DNA of 64,000 nt from Glandiceps talaboti. Taxonomy: Eukaryota > Hemichordata > Enteropneusta > Spengelidae. The stretch spans positions 13,188,501-13,252,500 of the forward strand of contig NC_135553.1 of NCBI RefSeq assembly GCF_964340395.1, read 5' to 3'. Both the position numbers and the translations under genes were made by a program. The notes beneath the pieces were generated by a model. It searched no databases. It saw only the letters and a list, made by a program, of their open reading frames with translations, and was not told where the DNA came from. This document shows positions 38,464 through 51,289 of this stretch, in pieces (within the stretch, counting starts at the first letter, position 1; the number at the start of each line of letters is the position of its first letter).

Positions 38464-39534
38464 CATTCATCTGTATTTCTATGATGACCAATCAGTAAAC
38501 TAATCATCCACTTGGCCAATTTGTCTATAAATCGCTCTGACTGTCTGTCAGTACTTTTCTCTCTCGGTAACTCTGACTGTAACAGGTTTATCTACCTTTT
38601 CTTTCACTGAGGAAAGACCTCTGGATATTTCTATGAACATGCTTATGCGAAGTAAACCATTGAAAACAGCGCCGCCTCTCGATGAAAATTGCCGTTTTTA
38701 AGAAAAAAAAAGAAACTTACAGTGTTCGGATATTGTTAATAAATTCCGATATACAAAATGCAACTATACGATTATGTGTATTCGTTTTCCGAGTAAATAA
38801 ATATAAAACATCATGTCAAAGGCATGGACACCAAACCTGGAAATATTTAAATATCTAGTCATTAATTCTTTTTATATTAGTATTCCCAATCTGTCCATAG
38901 TCATCTTTTACATAGGAGAGTCGTTGCTTGAATGGACCGACGTGGAACAGAAAAACAGACAGAGGAATGCATAAGACAAAACATAAGATTATTTTCTATC
39001 AATATTTACTCGTCGGCCTAGTTCAATTTATTTAACCATTTCAGACCCCCAAGTCATTTTAAAGCCATGTCAGCAGATGTCATCATTCAGTTCTAACACA
39101 GTAATTGATCACTAGTGCATTATTACTTCATGTTTTTATAATGTTCAGTATCATGACATGCATGGCGACATCTCGGGTGGTTTCCGTCTGGATTTATTAG
39201 AGTAATCGTCAACTAGATTACTCGACTGACACTTCAACTCTCGATTTCTGCTGCTCATATTCCACGTGGATAAGTCAGTCCATGAATATTTCCGTACTAG
39301 TGAGACGTGTGTCACTCTAATTCTACTTGTGATTCTGACACGATGAGAAGCATTGACGGGTAAAATCCCGTTACATTCACACTAGATTTCAATCTTCTCA
39401 ATTCCTTTGCGTCTTTTCCTATATAGATGGTGCTTTGTAGTCTTGTCTCAAGCTTATGCGTCGGTATTCTGAAAAAGGGTATTATCGCCGTAAACTAGGG
39501 TAGCATAAATACTGATTGTAAAATTACGTACCTA
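38464..39534. other. 1.1 kb AT-rich stretch without a supported gene
   Basis: No open frame of note. No repeat structure beyond short homopolymers. Confidence 0.55.
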
Positions 39535-39710
39535 TGTATGTATGTATGTATGTATGTATGTATGTGTGTGTGTGTACGTACGTGTGTGTATGTATGTATG
39601 TATGTATGTGTTTATGTATGTTTATGTGTGTGTGCGTGCGTGCGTGCGTGCGTGCGTATGTATGTATGTATGTATGTATGTATGTATGTATGTATGTATG
39701 TATGTATGTG

Positions 39711-39744
<34 letters not shown>
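39535..39744. repeat. (TATG)n-(TGCG)n-(TATG)n-(TG)n array
   Basis: Tetranucleotide arrays with TACG and TGCG blocks, ending in about 35 bp of TG. It directly abuts copy B of the 430-bp repeat. Confidence 0.95.
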
Positions 39745-39750
<6 letters not shown>

Positions 39751-40164
39751 TTTGTTATGTGCTTGTCTGTGTTGGGGGGGGGGGGTGACCGGTTTGGTGT
39801 AGCTGGTATTCCATGCAATAACATGGAAATGTACTTTCGTTGTCAACATTAGGAATTATCGGTATAGAGCGATATGATGGTTTTTTTTGAGGAGAGAGTG
39901 GGTAATCGGGTTGCTATACCTCTTATGCTCGCCCATGAAATCACATCTTCCAGTTATTACGTGGACGAAACTGTATATAGCGCTGTGTAGATTTGGAGGG
40001 GGTGGGGGAGGATGTGGGGATATATAGCTTGCATGCTTGTAAGCCAAGAATGACAAACATTTGTTTGCAATATTCCCAATATTCCATGCCTGGGATCGCG
40101 TGTCGTTGACAAATGGCCAATTCTGGTGACACTGGTTACTAAAAGCTTTTAAAATTCTTACCTT
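39745..40164 (-). mobile_element. 430-bp dispersed repeat, copy B (inverted)
   Basis: Reverse complement of copy A at 28.87-29.30 kb over essentially its whole length: the start AAGGTAAGAATTTTAAAAGC lies at the 40164 end and the GGTCACC poly-C segment at 39770-39795. In both copies the poly-C end is followed by CA then CATA arrays. Here the other end is next to a second large TGTA array. A near-identical ~28-bp sequence (ATTGTAAAATTACGTAC with flanks) lies at 39505-39534 and 40168-40197. Confidence 0.8.
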
Positions 40165-40194
40165 ACGTATAAATATTGATTGTAAAATTACGTA

Positions 40195-40195
40195 C

Positions 40196-40226
<31 letters not shown>

Positions 40227-40282
40227 TGTATGTATGTATGTATGTATGTATGTATGTATGTATGTATGTATGTATGTATGTA

Positions 40283-40313
<31 letters not shown>

Positions 40314-40408
40314 ATGTATGTATGTATGTATGCATGCGTGCGTGCGTGTGTGTGTGTATGTATGTATGTGTGTGTATGTATGTATGTGTGTTTATGTGTG
40401 TGTGTATG

Positions 40409-40440
<32 letters not shown>

Positions 40441-40612
40441 TGTATGTATGTATGTATGTATGTATGTATGAATGCATGTGTGTGTGCGTGCGTGTACATG
40501 CGTGCGTGTGTCTGTCTGTCTGTCTGTTTGTCTATGTATGTATGTATGTATGTATGTATGTATGTATGTATGTATGTATGTATGTATGTATGTATGTATG
40601 CATGCATGTATG

Positions 40613-40646
<34 letters not shown>

Positions 40647-40939
40647 TGTATGTAGGTAGGTAGGTAGGTAGGTAGGTAGGTAGGTAGGTAGGTAGGTAGG
40701 TAGGAAAGTAGGTAGGTAGGTAGGTAGGTAGGTAGGTAGATATGTATGTATTTATGTATGTATGTATGTATGTATGTATGTATGTATGTATGTATGTATG
40801 TATGTATGTATGTATGTATGTATGTATGTATGTATGTGTTTGTGTGTGTATGTATGTGTGTGTATGTATGTATGTATGTATGTATGTATGTATGTATGTA
40901 TGTATGTATGTATGTATGTATGTACGCATGTATGTATGG
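40195..40939. repeat. ~745 bp (TATG)n/(TAGG)n compound microsatellite
   Basis: TATG arrays interrupted by TG, TGCG, TCTG (about 40508-40530) and CATG, then about 85 bp of TAGG (40651-40739) with one AAAG break, and TATG again to about 40937. The 357-codon minus frame that runs on into copy B of the 430-bp repeat is HTYI/YLPT repeat translation and not a gene. Confidence 0.96.
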
Positions 40940-42182
40940 GTAAGATAATTTATTTGCTTAAACTTTTTTGTATCATTGTGGGATAAGGCTTCTACATTAC
41001 CTAAATTATATTTGCATAACTATTGTTTATAATTTCCTCTCTTAAAATTCAATTATACATAACATTAGAAAAAGAATTAAAGATATGCGTATATTATGGG
41101 GTTTAAAGTTTTGTGGGTTATTAAACAAATGGTACTATATTGTCCTACATGTATATTATGTTAACCTTTCTTGCTGCACGTGTTTATTTATCCACTTAGA
41201 AAGTCCGCCTTTATGTTTATTGTAATGTGTTTCGACACCTAATGTTTGTTTTCCTACAGTAGTATCCTTTGGATATTTAGATTTTGCAAATATGCCTTGA
41301 GTTACGGCGTACACAAACTCGGGGGTCTAACGTGTTACTGAGTAATAAGACCTTAGATACAGCAATACATAATTTGGATTTACAACCGTAGCAGGTCAAT
41401 AACTTTGAGACAGCACGCAGGCGAGTTGATTGACCCTCAAACATGTATACATTCCTTACTTAGAGATAGATGGATGGACATCTGGGCACTGTCAAAACGG
41501 GAAGATACGAAGGATCACTTTGGCGCCTTCTGTTTCATAGCCGGGAGTAATAGATGAGTCACGATCCGATCGTTAATTGCTAGTAAAGAACAGAATGGAA
41601 TGTTATCCCATTAAAAAGCAAACATAACCCTTGAATATTGAAAGTGTATTACAAAGTACGTTATCACTGCCTTGATCCTAATAGCATAACACGTTACATA
41701 CCTGGCTACAATTCATTTGCATGATAAATTATCCATATGGTGTACACAGTGCATAATTTACGTTTATTGTTGCTGAATCTTCAATTACATTATTTAGCAC
41801 GGTGTATAATTAGTGGGAGAAATCAACAGATTTAAAGTATTATAAAAAATATGAACGGTATCAACAAATGTAATGGCAGTATTAACAATAATGCTCCGAA
41901 TTCAGAACACTATCACTAGCTGCACTTTTTCGCTTGCTTTGGTAATTTACAAGTAATCTGTTGAAAACTATACTTAAAGTTTAAATGAAATGCCAATGGT
42001 TCATGATCAATAGCTGAATTACCTTCCTACTAGTCGTTGACGGTGCTGGGTAGACTTGCTTGAAATCACTGTGTAAACAGCAGCCAGTCACATGATCCGT
42101 CAACAATTTGCACATTAAAGGGCTAATGTGATCATATATGTTTCAATACGTTCCACAGCGGTGAAAATACGAAAGGACAACT
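40940..42182. other. 1.2 kb AT-rich stretch without a supported gene
   Basis: No supported feature. Confidence 0.55.
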
Positions 42183-42290
42183 ATGTATGTATGTATGTAT
42201 GTATGTATGTATGTATGTATGTATGTATGTATGTATGTATGTATGTATGTATGTGTGTGTGTGTAGGTGTGTATGTGTAGGTGTGTGCGT
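42183..42290. repeat. (TATG)n then TG-rich microsatellite
   Basis: About 72 bp of TATG followed by TG and GTAGG variants. Confidence 0.95.
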
Positions 42291-43501
42291 ATGCAAACTT
42301 ACACATCGAGGTTTGAACTTGTACAATACATTATGTGTATGTATTATCTATTATCAATCCCTCTTCGCTCTAAAGAATTAAAATCCTATAGAGATCAATT
42401 TACCCGAGTTGTTATATATGTGTACAACTAGTTATAGAGGCAATGCCACCCTACATCTGTCTGGTAACCCCTGTTCTTTTCACAATCATAGTCTTCGCGC
42501 ATGACACCCGTAGTAATACCACTTGACCCCCGATTCCATTAGGAGTTTTAACTTTTTGACCTTTTGACGTTAATGATAACCACCTTCTTCGAAATGCAGA
42601 ATTTAAACTTCATGAATATCTAACACCTCGCTTACAGAGAGAATTTCACTATAATACATTTTGAGTACAGGCACACACATATATACTTCTCAGATGGTGA
42701 TACTGAACAGTGTAGTGGACAGGAGTAACCTTTTGAGCGTCAGGAGACTCGCTGATTAACACGACAAGATTTCATTTAACATATGTTCTACCTTTCACTG
42801 CAGAGCTTTATAATCACGATTTATATCTTTATCGGTGGTATCTCAGTACTAATACGTAGTATGGAATATTTTTTCTACCATATGCCTGCCTGTGCCGGTT
42901 TCTAACACGCAAGAGAAAGTTCTTTAAACAGCAATTAATGACCTTAGGCTAGGACTAAGACATAATACATTGAAGGTTGTATTTAGATATGACATTCCAT
43001 TCGAGTGCTTTATTACTGTTTGTTTTAATATACGAGCAATAAAAATATTATTTCACATATTTCAAAGGACGCGAATAATATAACTAATGTAGTTATAAAT
43101 GGCGGCACTGTATGGACTGGCATATTTCGATGTTTTGTTTACCATCAGCACATGTGGTCGCGTCTTGGTATTAGTTAGATCAATCAGATACCCAGTCGTT
43201 TCGTAGCAACGACCCTAAAATGTAAAGGAAAGGCATCTTAAGCTTTTGTTATCTCCTGGGAGACCTGTCAATGTATTATCAACAAAACAGCATGACGCTA
43301 TCGCTTGTATTGGTATTGTAAGCTACCAGAAGCCTTCTCCACTCAGCTTAATCTGACTTTATAGGGCTTGTTTTGCAAATATTGGTAATGCAAGACTACC
43401 CGGATAACCCATTAAAAGCTGGGTTACGGAGAGAAAATACAAGGACACGTTGACACGTGAATGGCATGTCCTTAGGTTAATATGATAAGCATAGCGGTAT
43501 C

Positions 43502-43504
<3 letters not shown>
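42291..43504. other. 1.2 kb AT-rich stretch without a supported gene
   Basis: No open frame of note and no tandem structure. Confidence 0.55.

Positions 43505-43542
<38 letters not shown>
43505..43542. repeat. (TA)n microsatellite
   Basis: Pure TA run of about 18 units. Confidence 0.95.
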
Positions 43543-44378
43543 TAATGAAAGAAGAAAAGTATGCTATTACATTTATGTATTTACACTACGGCCCGTTTCA
43601 CCAAAATGATCATCAGATGTACATGTGGGTGAGTAGATATATACAGTAGCTTGCCATTGTACTGTTATGGAATACATCCTGGCTTCGCATGTACTTTGAA
43701 ATGACAAAGGCTTGAAGTGGCCACAATGGCAAACTAGTTACGCACATATGTAGGCTAAAAGGGGACTTTGTGTGAACGAATGTATAGTGTAAAGTACAAA
43801 ACACACGCGAATAGCATATGGTAGTGTCTTGAAGAACTTTAAAGTTCCATTATCATTTTGATATGTGTTGCATCAGTCATTGATGGAGGTGTCATCAGTC
43901 AAAATCCTTGAGATGTCAAAAAATGTATATGATTGATCACTCAAGAGGGAAATACTTAACTTATGTAACGGTCCAACATTGCGGTAATACAGCAATTTAA
44001 ATGTATATCAACGTGAAATGTATGATTGTTTACAAAATTAAGTATACCCTTGGATAGCAATCAGTGATTCATTAACATTTACAGAACACAATCAAAAGTC
44101 GTTTGTTACACATTAATAGATACCTAAAATAACCTATCTGCCTTTTAAAGCATACATTGTTGTTAGGAGCTGGTGAGTGAATATCGAATTACAATGTAAC
44201 GCATTCGAGTGTTTGAGGTAATTCATGAACAAATAGGCACAATTGTGTCGTTCAATCACTTACATGTCAAAATAATGATTGATGGATGATTTGCTTATCG
44301 TTAAAAAGTAAAAAAATAATATTATTCACTTTGTAGGTACAATGTACGCAGCGAGAAACTTACAAGCATAGACATAGA

Positions 44379-44380
<2 letters not shown>
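43543..44380. other. Non-coding stretch, nothing recognised
   Basis: Short minus-strand frame only (43613-43804), with no motif. Confidence 0.55.

Positions 44381-44457
<77 letters not shown>
44381..44457. repeat. (TA)n microsatellite
   Basis: Pure TA run of about 38 units. Confidence 0.96.
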
Positions 44458-44460
<3 letters not shown>

Positions 44461-47400
44461 TTTTTACCGATCTGATTATAGGTTGATAATATCATCGCAG
44501 TGAGTTATAGCTACAACAACAAGGTTGAATTAATTCCAGTCAGAACGTCATCAAAATGTTCATCTAAAGGAGGCATTTGATCGACTGAGGTCAAATATTA
44601 AGGGCATATTGGTGAGGGGTGAAGGTTAAGACAGCAACAACAAAGTGGCATCATTACCGGTTATCATGACTATCATATTATTGACCTACCAGCTAGGATA
44701 TATGTGAAGGTCGAGTTTGTGAGATCCATCAGTGAGATACGTTATTAATGCTCAAAACAGTAGCAAAAGAGAACTGATGCTACTGGCGACTGGCAAACAG
44801 AAGATTATTTTTAAAATAACATGTACCATATGCATGAATGTAAATATATCAACTCTGAACATCGTGACAATAATAGCTCGAACGAAATAATTGTTTGCTA
44901 AAATAACCATGTTGACAGTTGAAGTGTTTTGGACCCTCACAATGTGTACCTTCTTGATTGGAAAATAATTCCTTCGACACGAAGGTATATAGTCAGGGGT
45001 CTCCTACTGCCCCGAGTTTTGATTACTATTCACTTTAAATTTACAATGACGAGTTCCCATGTACTCAGATTATTTTAATTCATCTATTGTTATCAGAAAC
45101 GACATATTTTCCTGAAATTGAGAAAGATTTGACCTCACCGTGACGAAAGCACACTCGGGCTTGACTAAATACAAGTAATTCACATCATGACAAAATAGGT
45201 AGATGTCGTGATCACAGTCCATAGTAATGCCTGCCCGTTGAATTATCTAACATTTATTTAGCGCTATTTCATTATGTGACTTCTATTCTTACTTGTATAA
45301 TTTGCCTTATTATAAGTAAGGGTACATCTCAGTCTAAACCTTGACTGTCAGTGTATACAGCATGTTACAATTTAGTGTTCACTGTTTGATACAGCAGTGC
45401 AGAAACGAACAATAGAGACTGCTCTAAGCAAGATTGCATGAATACAGTATTTTGCTACATTTTGTCTGAATGACATGAACTACCATGCAGAAATCAATTG
45501 TAAACATCGAGACATTGGCTCCCGTGTGTCTGCTTCTAGTTGCAGTTTTTCTAAATCATGTATTTCATTCAAACTAAGTGTAGCAAGAAATTGTAATTTT
45601 GCTATCTTTGAATGTATATTTTCATACTTGGTTTCTGTGTGGTTGTATCAAACGGAGTGAGTGAAGACTAGATCGCAACGGGCTGTAACAAATGACCGTA
45701 ATTTAATGCAATCGGTTGTATAACATCAACAGCAACTGGGTTTGGTTGTTAATTATTCATTATCGTGAAAATACCCAGATGTAATTGCATGTGGAACATT
45801 TTGTCCTTCTGTTCAGATAAGCAACATTCATAGAGCGAATAATTATGGTTATGGACTTCTGGAACTTTGTTGGCGATCTTATCTTTCATGGTGAACTGAA
45901 GAAACTAAATTGAGCATACATGATGTTTTAATTTGTGAGCAGAAACCCCCACTTGTATTCATTTCTGCATAATAAATGAATAACTCACATCATGAAGTTG
46001 ACATTTCACAATCATGGTTTGCTTTACATAACTTGGGATGAATCCAATAGCGAGGGAAGTCCCATAGGAATTACATACATTTTACTCTGCAGACGGTCAT
46101 ATGCAAAGCTAATTAGTCCGTAAATTGATGTTCATACGATACCAATTGATACAAATTTCGCCGACCAACCCGCGGCGTAACGTCGGGTGGTTTTGTCAAT
46201 GATACGTGTGCGTGTTGTACACCAGGTGCTCGTGATAATTAACACAGGAAATATTATCCTACGGCCTCCAGCACACTTTCCCCGCTGGGGTGCGCAGTAC
46301 TTCCGTTGAAAGTACTCGAAAAGCATACGTTTGACGGCGTTGTATTTAACTAGGGGTAATGCTGGTGTTGTCACTTTTTAAAACAAATTAAATGGCCTGG
46401 ACCCTCGGGCGAACATATAACAGAGTATTTATGGGTCTACGACGAAACTAGATTCAAATTGCGTTCATTAAGAAAATACGGCTACACACAATCAAGCGAT
46501 CAAGTTTTATCGACTGAGACATTTATATTATGTAACAATATAATTCAATCTCTTGTCATATAGTTCTTATGTTCACGTCGACGTCAGCGAAATTTTAGGA
46601 CGTCATAACACATTGAATGAACTTTCAGATTATTAGCTAGAAGAATGTCCCTCAGCTAAAACTATTAATAATCTTTTGACATTGACAAATCATCTGAGTT
46701 TTAATAGAAAACTGCTGTAAACTTTATACAAAATTACGTGTGCAATATTTCAAGGACATGGATGTCGTTTATTCGCGTATCATTGGAACATCCGTTTCAC
46801 CAGGTTGTATTATTTATCCCTAAAAAAATGTTTAGAAAACAAATAGTACTGTCCAAGCCCATGGTATTTCTTAATAGTTTTTATAGTCCTTAAGCTTAAT
46901 GTTCAGAAGGTCTCTTAAAATTTAAAAAAGCCATACACCGATTACGTTTACTATCACTTAGATTAATCCTTACTATTGCCAGTAAATTAAAACTAATTCA
47001 GACTCTTTTATTGCGATACATTGTAGAGCATGCAAGTGTTACTCCTTTTATATCCCACTCTGCAAAACTATGTAATGTTTTCCTTTATCAAGCCTTTTGT
47101 TAGGACTCTCGCGTCAATAAATTATTTGCACCCAACTCGAGTCGGCAGTACTATGAAGTGTTGGGAAAATCACTTCTGATAGCGATAGGCGTGTAATCTT
47201 AAGCGATTACAAACATTCCCATCCACGAATCTACATCCAATTGAACTTGCCATACCTAAATACATGCAATTAAGCTGATGCAATTTAAAAAAACCGTTTC
47301 GCTTATAGTTCACCTCATTTCCGCTTGGCTTCGATTTATGTACTTTGAATGCAGCGTGGTCTTCGTAAATTAACTCGAATTTAAACCAGCGATGTTGTTG

Positions 47401-49610
47401 GGGTTATATTACAAGAAATAATTGAAGGTTTATCCGTAGCAAGTGAACAAGTAATCCCTCATCAAATTTAAAGTGTAGCTGACTCCGGCTCGTCATGGCG
47501 TAAAAATCGAACTGCAATCCAATGATTTATATACTATATATACTGTTCGTAGCAATGAACCGGGGTGTGTTCGGTGCCCCGGGGATACATAAATCAACAT
47601 CATCCATAATTTTCCTATAACTCAAAAGTTTTTCGAGTATACACACATTTCTCTCTGGAGTACCCTCTGTATATTATTTATTGACACCCTCCCCCCTCCC
47701 CCTGAATTTAGTTCATGGTAATGGGACTGACCTCCTCTAGAATACGACAAATAGTTGAATTTTATTGTGTTATTTTTTAAGTATCCCTTTCTCTCATATA
47801 TATGAAAATAATTCTCTTCAAGACAGCTTATAGGAAAGTGGAGTGACGGATAGCATGTAACATGATTTTCATAAGGGAGTGTTGATTGAATTCAGATGGT
47901 TTCACCAGCTTAATTCATCAAAATGAATGTATAAAATCAAATTTTCTGTAAAAACATTGTGAAATATAGAAATAGGCTTACTTGTGGTATTAGCTACCTG
48001 AATTTCTTGATCAATATACTAAACGTCTAAACCGACTACCAACGTCATCAGCGATATTTCACTGTGAACACAGTGCTCACCTGTGACACCCTCAAGCAAG
48101 CGCACTCCGGATTAAAATTATATACGTTAATCGTCTGATCTGGTGTCAGAAAACAAAATCACAAAAGGATATGATATGTGAGAGTGCTCATTTTAGAAAA
48201 AAAAAACTTTCAGAAAGTACGTATTATGTGCCTAACCACGTAGATACTAGACATGCGAAGATCACGTGACTCCGTATACACTATGCGGTATTCAATTCGT
48301 GATTTTTAACGGGTACTTGACCAACAAAGAACATGATACGATTAAGTCCTAAAAGTGTCAATTAAAATGGTGTAAACACGTATGCAAAGAGCATCTCAAT
48401 CAATAGCTCGTCAGCCTTACATATATTTGAAGATTAAATACTTGTAAGGAGTTTACATAAACAGAGGAGAAATGCACCTAAATAGGACCTGATACACTGA
48501 GTGTAAAACACTTTGGAATAATGTTACACAACCTAATATAACACATTATAAAAAGTGTATAGTTACAGTACCTAATGCTGTGTACACATTAAACATTATA
48601 TGAATAAATGAATATCAAAAACGTAACAATTCGCTGTGTTTGTTAGTGATAGTTGTATCACATTTGAAGATATAGAAGTCACATGACTACTACGATATAT
48701 TCTGTGCCGTTTAAACGCAGTCACTAGTAGGACGGACTAACTTATTTTGTGCTAACGAACTTGTCTCTCCCCAAGTACACATTACTTGAAGTGTTTCTTT
48801 TTATTAAATTCATTTTGTGTTATTTCATTTATTAGCGTTATGCTGTGAATGGGTTTCCCTGTATGCAAATGTAATTTTTCGACCCACACTAAAGAACTAT
48901 TTTGACCACAAAGAACCCAAGTCACGTGCAAGTTTTTACTTACAATTAAAAACGTCGTATGGAAAATGACTTGAGCACGATAATTTCTAGAATAAACATA
49001 CAAGAGGGAACAATAATGTGTAGTCCGATATGCGTTCTGCTCTATATCCCCTTTCTGTTTCCATTTAATGTGAGCTAACCTGATAATATATCTCTGTAAG
49101 GTGTCCTTGTTTCGTGACCATTTATATTCAACTATGCGTGACTTGCTCTATAGAGCAGAATAATATCTCAGCGTGCAATCTGTCAGGTGAAATGATAAAC
49201 GAAAATCGCGATTGTTAACTCGAGACTCATCTTTGTGTCTGTTGCCTAAAGAATAGCAAAACATTCAACTCACATAAATTGGCTGAATAAGTATGAAAGG
49301 TTTTTTTTTCTTGTTTAGTCGTGTGTTAATAAAAGAAATACAATCCCCAGAATCAGGCATACAATGTTTCAATAGCCTTTTACTAGTGCAGGTGGTGACA
49401 TTTTGGTAAGGTGATATTGATCACTTGCCATGTCATTGACATACAGGATATTGGAATATAGACGAATTGCTAAAACGCAGCAAACGGTAAATACATAATA
49501 CACACATGTAGTTTTTGCTGACCCGATGATGCTCTGTTATCAGGGTGAAAAGTAGTCGGAATTTTTGGAGTTGACGTTATGTTAAGACCATAATGTTTTT
49601 ATTATAGATA
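44458..49610. other. 5.2 kb AT-rich stretch, no repeats and no supported gene
   Basis: The longest stretch of the window free of microsatellites. The most protein-like frame is 46132-46374 (minus, 80 codons, GC-richer, several Arg/Cys residues), with no recognised domain. Other frames (44752-44940 minus, 45475-45660 plus, 48782-49003 minus) are short and motif-free. If an exon or conserved regulatory element exists in the window, this is a reasonable place to look by comparison with relatives. Confidence 0.45.
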
Positions 49611-49692
49611 CATACACACACACGCACGTACGTACATACATACATACATACATACATACATACATACATACATACATACATACATACATACA
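49611..49692. repeat. (CA)n-(CGTA)-(CATA)n microsatellite
   Basis: A short CA run, GCACGTACGTAC, then about 60 bp of CATA. Confidence 0.95.
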
Positions 49693-50115
49693 AACACATC
49701 CGAAAATCGAACAAAACCCCTGCTTTATTCGGCATTCTGTGCTCAGCTGACTCGTGACGGTTATAACATATATACATTTACATTTAAATGGTATACAACG
49801 ATATCTCGTTCAGCAGTTTGTCGTCATATAGCAACGAAAATTTCAGCTCAACACTAACGTCTATATGATCACTGAAAAATGATATTAAATGATCTACTAT
49901 CTACAAATGTACTATCTAAATAATTAAAGACACCTTATTAAGTTGTTTAAACACCAATATTGTTATCATTATATTCTCCATCTGAATAGTAGTTTATCTA
50001 TAGAACACTCTGTAAATATAGACAGACAGGATTATCATATACACAGAAACATATGTTCATGAAACTTACGTAAATCTATAATTTACATATGTTAATGAAA
50101 TCACGAGTCACAAAG
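49693..50115. other. Non-coding stretch, nothing recognised
   Basis: No supported feature. Confidence 0.55.
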
Positions 50116-50116
50116 G

Positions 50117-50352
50117 GTTGTCGGTGGCCGAGTGGTTAAACCACTTGCCTCTTACCACTGCGGTCGGGGTTTGATTAAATTTACCACGCTGTAAGTAAGT
50201 GAATTTACTACGCTGTCGTTCACTTCAGTCCTGCATTAACACTGAACCCATGAGGGGTGGCCCTCACTTGACTTCTTGGGAGACAAGTGTTTATATACTT
50301 AAAGAACTATCCAGTATAAATAAAAAGATTGTTTTTTTATTATTATTATCAT
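50117..50352 (+). mobile_element. tRNA-derived SINE (plus strand)
   Basis: The head GTTGTCGGTGGCCGAGTGGT looks like the 5' half of a tRNA-Ser/Leu-type gene, with a good RNA polymerase III A box (TGGCCGAGTGG, 50125-50135). A B-box-like GGTTTGATT (50168-50176) lies 43 bp downstream; it has lost the usual CGA core and CC end. The unrelated body (ACTACGCTGTCGTTCACTTC, CATTAACACTGAACCCATGA, CTTGGGAGACAAGTGT) is followed by a T-rich and ATT-repeat 3' tail (about 50329-50352). B-box decay suggests an inactive copy. Confidence 0.85.
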
Positions 50353-51192
50353 TAAATATAGATATTAGAGTGAGAACACAAACACGTTGATAATGTATTG
50401 ATGGTAAAGAAGTGCATGTGTCATTTCAAGCTTGATGATGTAACTTATAAGCTAAATGATTAATTTGCATAAATACTGATTTGTTGATAATTAGGCAATA
50501 TGTTAACAATGCAAGCTTCAAATGTCATAGTTTCATATAATTAATTTTACAAATAAGAGGCACATCATGTATAATAGCTATAGTTCAGAATGTTGCATTC
50601 GAACAATGTGTGTAGGCTCAACAATCTATGGTTTTTGCCCTTACGGGAGGCATTCAGTTTAAATCTGGTGTAATATGAATTACAGTAACAACATACAGGC
50701 AGTAATGTAAAATTTTACATTTTATAGTACTCTAAACACAAATGGACATCACTGTCGCTTGGAACAAAGAAAAATCCATTTAATACAAAGCTGTTTATTT
50801 GTATTCACAGTGATAAAATGTAACCTTTTAAGTGCATGCATGTCATCAGTATTTGCACTATTTTGTTTGTGTAATTGTTTACAAAACTAAACGTTTTGTG
50901 AGATCGTACCGCTTAAGTGAAACTCTATATACTTTCTCTAGTTTCGTAGTATTCCTTTAATCATGGGCTTATTACAAAGACGTGGGAAAACAATGTAATG
51001 TGTATTCCTGATTTCTGAAATACAGAATTTTGCTTAGCGATGAAATTACCTTTCTGCATAACAATGGATGGTGAATTAGACTTATGACATATTTGATAAC
51101 ATATATTTATTAAAATTAATGTGTTAGTTATTACTGTTCGATATATTTTATAATGTTTATATTATATATAGATACATTGTACGAGTTATATA

Positions 51193-51193
<1 letters not shown>
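50353..51193. other. Non-coding stretch, nothing recognised
   Basis: AT-rich sequence with no structure noted. Confidence 0.55.

Positions 51194-51288
<95 letters not shown>
51194..51288. repeat. (TA)n microsatellite, ~47 units
   Basis: A long pure TA run preceded by TATAATATTATA variants. It is one of three long pure TA runs in the window. Confidence 0.97.

Positions 51289-51289
<1 letters not shown>

Noticed and set aside
39856-40929. 357-codon minus-strand open frame
   Set aside because: It is a translation of CATA/TAGG microsatellites (HTYI, YLPT) running into the 430-bp repeat, with no domain and no codon structure.
50117-50190. Possible functional tRNA-Ser/Leu gene
   Set aside because: The B box is mutated, acceptor-stem pairing is absent, and a SINE body and tail follow.
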